Shown one piece after another: positions 56,351-64,000 of a stretch of 64,000 nt of DNA; position 1 is the first letter of the stretch, and every line of letters begins with the position of its first letter. The stretch spans positions 11,597,916 through 11,661,915 of the forward strand of contig JAVGWX010000004.1 of assembly GCA_036924085.1 (NCBI GenBank). Reading direction: 5' to 3'. A program made the position numbers and the translations under genes. The DNA is from Ariolimax columbianus. Lineage: Eukaryota > Mollusca > Gastropoda > Stylommatophora > Arionidae. The notes under the pieces were generated by a model. That model ran no database searches. It saw only the letters and a list, made by a program, of their open reading frames with translations, and was not told the DNA's origin.

Positions 56351-57022
56351 TAATCATTAGTTAATACACTTGTTTATATATATATATATATATATAGATT
56401 GATTGGCATCCTGTCAGTCTCGAGAGACAATGGACTTCACGCTAGAGAGGGGACAGTCAGTTCTTGCCCTTGCTTTCGCCGCAAACGTTTGTAGTCTGCA
56501 TCTTGACGCATCTTGCCTTTCCCTGCCTGCAGACCAACACGCCTGTCTTCAGTCGGGCAAGTTCCTCCCAGTTGCAGGTGTTCATATCCAACGCCTTCAG
56601 GTCACGTTTGCAAACATCTTTGTAGCGGAGGAACGGTCTATCTTTTTTACGCTTGATCAGCTCTCCGTTATTGATATCTTTTGGTATTCGCAATCCTCCA
56701 TTCTGCACAGGCGACCAAATAACCGCAAAACGGCGCTTGCGTAGGATCGTAACTAAGCTGACAATCTTTGCACGGTCCAACACTTCGTTGGTAGTCACTC
56801 CATGAAATTCCAAGTACACGTCTCGGGCAGCGCATATGAAAAGCATTTAGCCTTTTTTTCCTGTGAGGCACACAGTGTCCATGTTTCGCTGCCATGGAGC
56901 AAGGGTACTAAAATCACACATGATCTGTACACATCAACCTTTGCAGAGATGGTCAGCATGTTTTTAATGCACACTGTCTGTGAGAGCCTGGCAAGTGTTG
57001 AGGCGCTTCCTAATCGTTTCTG

Positions 57023-57432
57023 CAGCTCTGTGTCCAGTGAAAGGTTGTCGGTGATGATAGATCCAGCTCTGCGTCCAGTGAAAGGTTGTCGGTGATGATA
57101 GATCCAGCTCTGCGTCCAGTGAAAGGTTGTCGGTGATGATAGATCCAGCTCTGCGTCCAGTGAAAGGTTGTCGGTGATGATAGATCCAGCTCTGCGTCCA
57201 GTGAAAGGTTGTCGGTGATGATAGATCCAGCTCTTCGTCCAGTGAAAGGTTGTCGGTGATAATAGATCCAGCTCTGCGTCCAGTGAAAGGTTGTCGGTGA
57301 TGATAGATCCAGCTCTTCGTCCAGTGAAAGGTCGTCAGTGATGATAGATCCAGCTCTGCGTCCAGTGAAAGGTTGTCGGTGATAATAGATCCAGCTCTGC
57401 GTCCAGTGAAAGGTCGTCGGTGATGATAGATC
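57023..57432 (-). repeat. 41-bp minisatellite, 10 units, inside a LINE
   Basis: cagctctgcgtccagtgaaag + gttgtcggtgatgatagatc, spaced 41 bp (57023, 57064 and so on). The - strand unit reads ITDNLSLDAEL, the LINE sequence that follows NHFNYLGS directly at the right edge of the array. Confidence 0.95.
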
Positions 57433-57649
57433 CGAGGTAGTTGAAGTGATTTACTTCCTCCAAATTTGTATCGTTTTAGATACTGTCTGGAGGATCTGCA
57501 TCCTATGCCATTACTTTCGTTTTTTGTATGCTGATGGTGAGTCCAAACAGATCACATGATTTTGCCAACCTATTAATGAGGATCTGGGAATTACGGTGTG
57601 GGCGACCTGGGCAGTATCGTCTGGGAAGAGTATATCCCGAATGATAGTC

Positions 57650-58262
57650 TCCCTTCTCTTACTTTTTGCTCGCAGTCTAGTCTCCCTTCTCTTACTTTAC
57701 CTGGTTAGATTGAATAGTCTCCCATCTGACAGTCTCCCTTCTCTTACTTTTTGCTCGCAGCCTGGTTAGATTGAAAAGTCTCCCTTCTCTTACTTTTTGC
57801 TCGCAGCCTGGTTAGATTGAATAGTCTCCCATCTGACAGTCTCCCTTCTCTTACTTTTTGCTCGCAGTCTGGTTAGATTGAATAGTCTCCCATCTGACAG
57901 TCTCCTTTCTCTTACTTTTTGCTCGCAGTCTGGTTAGATTGAATAGTCTCCCATCTGACAGTCTCCCTTCTCTTACTTTTTGCTCGCAGCCTGGTTAGCT
58001 TGAATAGTCTCCCATCTGACAGTCTCCCTTCTCTTACTTTTCGCTCGCAGTCTGGTTAGATTGAATAGTCTCCCATCTGTCGGGCTCCCTTCTTTTACTT
58101 TTTGCTCGCAGCCTGGTTAGATTGAATAGTCTCCCATCTGACAGTCTCCCTTCTCTTACCTTTTGCTCGCAGATTGGTTAGATTGAATAGTCTCCCATCT
58201 GTCGGGCTCCCTTCTCTTACTTTTTGCTCGCAGCCTGGTTAGATTGAATAGTCTCCCATCTG
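57650..58262 (-). repeat. 61-bp minisatellite, about 10 units, inside a LINE
   Basis: tctcccatctgacagtctccc + ttctcttactttttgctcgcag + cctggttagattgaatag, mostly 61 bp with one 46-bp unit lacking catctgacagtct. The - strand unit reads SDGRLFNLTRLRAKSKRRE, the LINE residues located between RT motifs B and C in this element. Confidence 0.95.
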
Positions 58263-58815
58263 ACCTAGTATACAGAAAGACTCCCTCTGTGGCATTTCCA
58301 AAGGTGCGTCTAAGCACGACAGCAAAGAAAATGTCGGAGCCAGAACACATCCCTGTTTAACTCGTCTGTTAATGTCGAAGGCCTCTGATTCCTGACCGTA
58401 ATGCATCACTGCACCTTCCATGCCCACATGAAAAGACCTAATCATGCTCAGAAGCTTAGGTTGGCAGCCAACTTTAGAAAAAACTTTAAAAAGACAGTCT
58501 CTGTTTGCCAAGTCGAATTTCTTGGTTAGGTCGATGAAGGTAAGAAAGAGTGGTCTGTGTTGTTCTCTTCATTTTTCTTCCAATCGTCTCAGTGAAAAGA
58601 CCATATCAACCGTGGACCTTTCTGTGCGAAAACCATACTGAGACCAGATACACCCTGTCGGCTAGCTTTCGCAGCCTGCTCAGGATGATGCGAGCATACA
58701 TTTTGTCTACGATGTTAAGGAGCGATATTCCTCTATAATTGTTGCAGTCTCCTCTGTCTCCCTTGTTCTTGTAAAGGGTGATGGTGTTGGCGACACTCAT
58801 GTCCTGTGATACCGT

Positions 58816-59517
58816 TGTAGCAGAGTCCAGGTTTCACTGGGGTTATTCTATCTAGAATGTTACCACATGTATCCACATCATTTATGACCACACACAGCAA
58901 ATAACAAAGCACGCAGCAGGTGGCAGATTTATTATATCATACTCATACACCAACTATTAAAGTGACTGCAATGAAATTACAAACAATAAGCATAAGCTAT
59001 TGATGTTGCTCCAGACTACCCCAACCCAGTTCTAGCCGCACACTCCCATCCCCTTATCTGCACCCTCAACACACTCTCAAAAACTTGTCTTCACGTTTGT
59101 ATTCTGTGCATTCACTCACACTCAGATCCCCTCAGGCAGGTGATCTGGACAGTATACACTCAATCTATTCAACGTATACTCACATATGATCACATACTCA
59201 ATATATCTGCGTAACCACACACTCTGGAACATACATTGTTCCCTCGGTGTCTACACACCACCCACACATCCAGATCTCTCCTAGTTGATGTGTACACTCG
59301 CGTAACTTTTCAGAACATACATCGTTCATAAGGTTTCCTGCACGTACAACACACATTCAGATCTTTACTAGACACAGGAGCGATTGGCCAAGACTCAAAG
59401 GCGTATGCTAGTTGAGCCACACCTGTATTCCATACTATCTCATTAACATTCGTAAACAGCCTATCAATAAGTCTTCTATTAAGTCGGTAAGCTACACAGA
59501 CTCCTAGCTAAATTCTT

Positions 59518-59572
<55 letters not shown>

Positions 59573-59988
59573 TCAGGTCTGCTTGAGTTAAACTTTCTCT
59601 AGTATTATATAGTCTCAAGCAGTATCAGAGCTATCCAATCGACCTCTGGGGGATGTCTGCTCGAGCCATCATCTAGTTTGGATCTACCCCCCTTTAGTCA
59701 TTATTGGAACGAATCACTCTAAATTCCTGTCACTCAAAATGTCACTCATCCGACACTATCCAAATCGGAACGCCAGAGTGATCAACACCTAGCGTCTACC
59801 TGGACTAAACACATTCTTTCCCCCAACCCCGTTTTCCTTTGTTGACTTAGTATCGAGACGGTGAGTGACCTTGACGTAGTGTTGAGAGTGAGAGTGACAT
59901 TGGCACACATTCAGGTACATTTGTTCTCAGAGTCGCTGCCCACATCACCTCTGCCCTAAACGCTCATGCTCGGGCTGGAACTGTTACA
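58816..59988 (-). mobile_element. Solo LTR candidate (1173 bp)
   Basis: It interrupts the LINE exactly between residues reading CWDEGAV (59989-60015) and QDMSVANT (to 58811). Its termini are TGTAACAG and CTGCTACA on the - strand, an imperfect 8-bp inverted repeat starting TG and ending CA. Flanking ccgt/ccgc is a 4-bp duplication with one mismatch. On the - strand an AATAAA (about 58938) followed by a GT-rich stretch lies near the 3' end, as in an LTR R-U5. A (TC)n microsatellite sits inside at 59517-59567. No internal retroelement genes remain, so a solo LTR is the simplest reading. Orientation is from the poly(A) signal only. Confidence 0.6.
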
Positions 59989-60245
59989 CCGCCCCCTCAT
60001 CCCAACATTGGCAGATCTGTTAGAACAGGTATTGAAGAAGTACGTTCTCCCCCGCCCCCCCCCCCCCCCCCGCATTTGATGATTTCTGTTGGAATGCCAT
60101 CTTTACCGGTTGCTTTTTCCACTCTCATGTCCTCGATAGCTTTTTCCTATGATCGTTGAGATCAACATCCGTCACTACGTTATTACAGGTGTACAAGATT
60201 GAATAGTGTTCGGCCCATATCTTCATTTGCATATCTCTGTACATA
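59989..60245 (-). pseudogene. LINE (endonuclease-RT group), upstream RT part
   Basis: - strand from 60245: MQMKIWAEHYSILYTCNNV, VEKATGKDGIPTEIIKCGG (about 60120-60065, across a frameshift), then a G-run and CQCWDEGAV (about 60015). These are the WAEH..L, ATGKDGIPxE and C.CW.EGxVPQDM segments of the group, continuing at 58811 beyond the LTR. A C-run on the + strand (60054-60071) lies inside it. Confidence 0.75.
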
Positions 60246-60254
60246 ATAATCTCA

Positions 60255-60256
<2 letters not shown>

Positions 60257-60327
<71 letters not shown>

Positions 60328-60345
60328 TTATATACACACACACGT
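60257..60345 (+). repeat. (TA)n microsatellite with (CA)n end
   Basis: Pure TA from about 60257 to 60323, then atttatttatatacacacacac. Confidence 0.97.
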
Positions 60346-60514
60346 TCGACTGTTATCCGGCACGAAAGGAAAGCAAAGATTAGTAACATTTTAAACCTGT
60401 TAGGGAAGTCGTAATGGATGTATAAGAAGGATTGGGCATGGGGCTGGATACTTTTGAAGATGAGTTTACCCTATGGATTGTGAGCATGGTTTACAATTCC
60501 AACATAATCATGTT
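60346..60514. other. Spacer, nothing recognised
   Basis: No motif seen. Confidence 0.4.
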
Positions 60515-60700
60515 CAAATCCGTCTCGCTCTGGTTAACAAACCAGGCATATCGCGGTTTGACCATGGGCTGGCCGCTTCTCTCGACGGACCCAGATGTAA
60601 ATGGGTACCTGATCAAGTCAGAGAAAAATTATTGGGCTGCGTAGGAGTTACGGTGATCATGCTCTGTGATCGGTACTTTCAGTTATGAGAGGAACTAAGC
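60515..60700 (+). mobile_element. SINE-like element (candidate)
   Basis: ctctggttaacaaaccagg and cgcggtttgaccatgg are weak A/B-box-like stretches, followed by gacccagatgtaaatgggtacc, close to the body of the SINE at 39868. The second half (tgatcaagtcagagaaa, ggtactttcagtt) is not shared. Confidence 0.45.
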
Positions 60701-61092
60701 ACACATAGGTGTGCTCAGGTGAAATAATATCGGTTCTGTAAGCAATTTTCCATTATTTGTTTTATTATAACGTTATACGCTATCACACAATCCAGAAGTT
60801 GACCGTGTATTCCGTAAGCCTCTAAAATCGCCCAAAATGTATGCCTATTTACTCTACCAAAACCTTACTCTTGATCAATACGTCATATTTAAATCATTGT
60901 CGTATTCTGCTACTCATTCGCCTTATTGTCTTGACGTAAAAAAAGACATCAATGCAACTCATGCCCCCGTGGAATCTGAATTCACTTTTGCTCAGTTGTG
61001 GGTCGACAAATGGCCTTATTCTTTGTTGGTCTACTTAGCTTTAGTGTTTAAGTCTAGGTTAAGAAGAAATATCACAATTGGTTAAACCCACC
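60701..61092. other. No recognised gene
   Basis: One open + frame (60837-61085) without a recognised motif. Confidence 0.4.
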
Positions 61093-61160
61093 TCCAAGAA
61101 ACTGGTTGTATGCATACTCTGCAGAGTCTTATATACCAGTAAAAAGACAAGTTAAGTGTA
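61093..61160 (+). mobile_element. CR1-like LINE 3' tail
   Basis: ctggttgtatgcatactctgc + agagtcttatataccagtaaaaagac + aagttaagt is the + strand version of the 3' ends at 8225, 39658 and 49265. Only about 70 bp are recognisable, so the copy is heavily truncated. Confidence 0.6.
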
Positions 61161-62111
61161 TTTGCACTATTCTTTTCCCAATATGACTTAGAAGCAATAC
61201 GTGTCAGTATATATGTTTCTTTCATTGATTTTCTTCTTTGGTACTTTTATAGCTAATTGGCAATCGTCGGGTACTCTACATTCTCGCCATACTCGTGTGA
61301 CGATTCTCTCTAACCACCCAAGTCCTGTACTCTCACAAGTTCAGCAGTTTCGTCATCCCCACTCGCGACACTTTAGATAAAATTGCGTTTCTTGTGATCA
61401 ATACATTCATATCAAAACCTCGCAGCTTGTTCATTTAAGGCGTGTTGTTGCAGCATGATAGCTCGCGACAGCACACAGCTCGTACGACAGTAATGACAAT
61501 GAGGATTCTGTGTTTGAAGTGTCTTCCACATCCTGCGTATTCACCGGACCTCGCACCGAGACATTGACATGTGTTTGGACCACTCACGGAGACACTCGGT
61601 GGCGTTAAGTTTCAAACAGATGATGATGTGAAAGAATCGTGGATTTGCAGTCAGATGAGTTTGTAACAGACAATAGTGAAGCGCCCGCATACCAGCATCA
61701 CAGAATGTATTGAACAGTGATTTACTACTTCCATTTCTATGTTTGTGTGTATGAGGTAAATAAACAACACTTTAAAGATACTTACTTACTTAAATAAGTA
61801 GAGTAAGTAATTTTTCAGGTTTTTGTTATTCTTTATCTCGTGTGTGTATCTCTCTCTCTCTCTCTCTCTCTGTATGTCTGTGTGTTGCGCTGCGTTATGT
61901 ACGAATGTATAAACAAAAACAAACACATCACGTTTTAATCAACATCATCGCGCTTCAGATACAATTCCTTTCAAACACTTACCCTATAAATAGACATTTA
62001 TGACCTCATAGTCTTAATTGTGCGCTCATACATTAACTCATGTCACGCGCGCGTGCACATTTATTTTGAGTTACTGGACATTAGCGATCACTCTTGCTTC
62101 CACGACCTCGC
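61161..62111. other. No recognised gene; (TC)n at 61850
   Basis: (TC)n 61850-61872. The region 61430-61720 has gccacaccgagacattgac-like wording that could be an old transposon relic, but no frame supports this. Confidence 0.4.
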
Positions 62112-63245
62112 GCGCGCGCACACACACACACACACGCACGCACGCACGCACACACGCACGCACACACACACACACGCGCACACACGCACGCACGCATGCG
62201 CACACACACGCACGCACGCATGCGCACACTCTCTCATACGCACACACCAACCAGCTAATTCACAAATACAGACACGGACACACGCCGCACATTCATCATG
62301 ACACAGATCCAAAATCAATACACATATACTCACAGACAAGGATACGCAAGCACGCACGCACACACACATACACACACACGCACATCACAATCACTCCCAA
62401 CACAAATACCACTCACTAAACCAATATCACTCAAACACATACAACACTACAAACACACATCACTACACACACACACACATCACTACACACACCACACAAG
62501 CACTCAAACACAAGACATCCCTCACATACACACACAACACACTCACTCAAAACCCATATACCACTCACTCGAACCACAATGACTCAAACACTGACAACAC
62601 ACACACACACACCCCAATCACTCAAACACATACAACACTCACATACACACACAACCCACAATCATACAGACATAGACAACATACACACCACACACACTCA
62701 AACACAAACAACACTCACACACACATACACACCACACACACTCAAAGCTATACAACACTCACACACACATACACCACTCACACACACATACACACACTCA
62801 AACACAGACAACACTCACACGCATACAACACTCACACACACATACACACCACGCACACTCAAACACATACAACACTCATACACACATACACACCACACAC
62901 TCAAACACAGACAACACTCACACTCACACACGCATACAACACTCACACACCACACACACACACACATACAACACACATACACATCACACACACTCAAACA
63001 CGGACAACACACACATACACACCACACACACTCAAAGACAGACAATACTCACATACACACGACAATCACTCAAACACAGACAACACACATACATACACAC
63101 CACAATCGCTCAAACACAGACAACACTTATACACAACACTTATACACAACACACATACACACGTACCCTCATGCTGCACACACAAATACACTCCTACACA
63201 CACACATACATACACACACACACACATGCACACAAGCACGCACGC
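62112..63245 (+). repeat. CA-rich simple-sequence tract
   Basis: (CA)n and (CACG)n from 62112 to 62235, then loose units such as cactcaaacacagacaacact + cacacacacatacacac to 63235. Long T/H-rich or V/C-rich frames on the two strands are artefacts. Confidence 0.95.
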
Positions 63246-63659
63246 GCGCAAGATTCACTGACATCCCTGGCCTTGAAATCCCGTTTCTTCGCGAGCATAA
63301 TTAAGCTTTGGTATATTTCATGTTTCTTTCGTAAGTTAACCAAATATCCGGTATTACTACTCTTATTATCAGAATCACTGCACTACTTTTTGTGTCTGCT
63401 TACTCAGCATGAAGGCGCGGTAGGAAATCAATACAAGCTAACAGTCATTTTTTAACTAGATGACACTAAGCCGGCTGGCATGGGCTTTTGTTGAAGAGTG
63501 TCCTCGATTTTAGTCTGCGCGTACTTGTGTACACACATGCTCCTACATTTAAAAACGTTAACACTCCATCAGCGTTAGTCGAGATTTGCAAATCGGAAAT
63601 AAAGAAAGAAGAAGCACAAACAGCCGTTTGAAATGTACTCTACGCTCCACCTTTCAGTT
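63246..63659. other. No recognised gene
   Basis: Unassigned sequence. Confidence 0.5.
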
Positions 63660-64000
63660 CTCTGTGCAGCACATGTCTTCAACAAATACACACAAAGTAC
63701 TTCTGTCTTGGACCACCCGTCCCATCTCCCATGTTTTCAACAAATACAAAGTACTTCTGTCTTGGACCACCCGTCCCATCTCCCATGTTTTCAACAAATA
63801 CAAAGTACTTCTGTCTTGGACCACCCGTCCCATCTCCCATGTTTTCAACAAATACAAAGTACTTCTGTCTTGGACCATCCGTCACATCTCCCATGTTTTC
63901 AACAAGTACATACACACAAACACACACACAAACACACACCGTCCTTCTGTATTGGACCACCCGTCCCATCTCCCATGTTTTCAACAAATACACACACAGT
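63660..64000 (-). repeat. 54-bp minisatellite, at least 6 units, runs off the window
   Basis: catgttttcaacaaatacaaa + gtacttctgtcttggacc + acccgtcccatctcc, period 54. One unit near 63900 contains a (CACA) expansion. The - strand shows open frames with repeats such as MGDGTGGPRQKYFVFVEN, explained by the period being a multiple of three. Confidence 0.94.

Larger units (their letters stand above)
56398..58811 (-). pseudogene. LINE (endonuclease-RT group), RT to C terminus, with two internal arrays
   Basis: - strand order from 58800: MSVANTITLYKNKGDRGDCNN, YRGISLLNIVDKMYARIILSR, then DLANRDCLFKVFSKVGCQP (about 58510), RRVKQGCVLAPTFSLL (motif B, about 58370), SDGRLFNLTRLRAKSK (expanded as a 61-bp array), a motif C remnant with PDDTAQVAH (about 57620), NRLAKSCDLFGLTIS, NHFNYLGSIITDNLSLD (expanded as a 41-bp array), LARLSQTVCIKNM, LLHGSETWTLCAS (about 56880), LNAFHMRCPRRVLGI and GELIKRKKDRPFLRYKDVCKRDLKA. 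It ends near 56398 in a TA repeat. Many frame breaks. A candidate solo LTR separates it from its upstream part at 59989-60245. Confidence 0.82.

Noticed and set aside
62018..63304. Long His/Thr-rich frames in the CA tract
   Set aside because: Pure composition effect of (CA)n; mirrored on the other strand as Val/Cys-rich frames.
63660..63993. Repetitive protein (MGDGTGGPRQKYFVFVEN) on the - strand
   Set aside because: The 54-bp period keeps the frame open; no other evidence of coding, and the array leaves the window.

Overview
The window is eukaryotic repeat-rich DNA, most likely from an invertebrate animal. A gastropod or other mollusc is my best guess, from the mix of I/Nimb-like, RTE-like and CR1-like LINEs, tRNA-derived SINEs and very abundant minisatellites; species identity is inference. 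I recognise no host protein gene, rRNA or intact tRNA. Almost every long reading frame is either a retrotransposon or an artefact of a tandem repeat whose unit is a multiple of three.

Layout. 0.5-7.0 kb: an RTE-like LINE on the + strand, split by a full-length 4.9-kb I-superfamily LINE on the - strand (1491-6415). That insert has a perfect 13-bp target-site duplication and an uninterrupted 1302-codon endonuclease/RT/RNase H frame. 7.5-16.1 kb: a tRNA-derived SINE, a CR1-like fragment and four decayed LINE pieces in both orientations. One of these carries a 34-bp micro-insertion of the I-like LINE 3' end with its own 12-bp duplication. 16-31 kb: mostly minisatellites (34, 52, 33, 65, 62, 31 and 43 bp units), a short non-autonomous (GAA)n-ended family, and DNA I cannot assign. 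31.7-37.3 kb: a decayed - strand LINE containing a 4.6-kb array of about 73 near-identical 63-bp units and a 54-bp array. 37.5-46 kb: LINE scraps, a 19-bp array, a SINE and a 2.35-kb array of 43/35-bp units. 46.1-49.2 kb: a second, 5'-truncated and broken I-like LINE. 49-56 kb: CR1 fragment, short elements, more arrays, a tRNA-like relic. 55.9-60.2 kb: - strand LINE remains, one split by a 1.17-kb solo-LTR candidate and carrying 41-bp and 61-bp arrays. 60-64 kb: microsatellites, a SINE, a CR1 tail, a CA-rich tract, and a 54-bp array running off the end.

Main observation: at least seven of the tandem arrays (40, 58, 49, 63, 54, 41 and 61 bp) lie inside decayed LINE reading frames. In translation their units read as the very LINE segment expected at that position, for example the RT motif VRQGCVLSP, the DGIT motif or the YLGS region. 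LINE coding sequence therefore seems to be repeatedly converted into minisatellites in this genome. By my addition, tandem arrays make up about a quarter of the window.

No genes cooperate here in an operon sense. The functional logic is that of mobile elements: an I-like LINE that may encode its own machinery, dependent short elements, and their nested insertions and decay.
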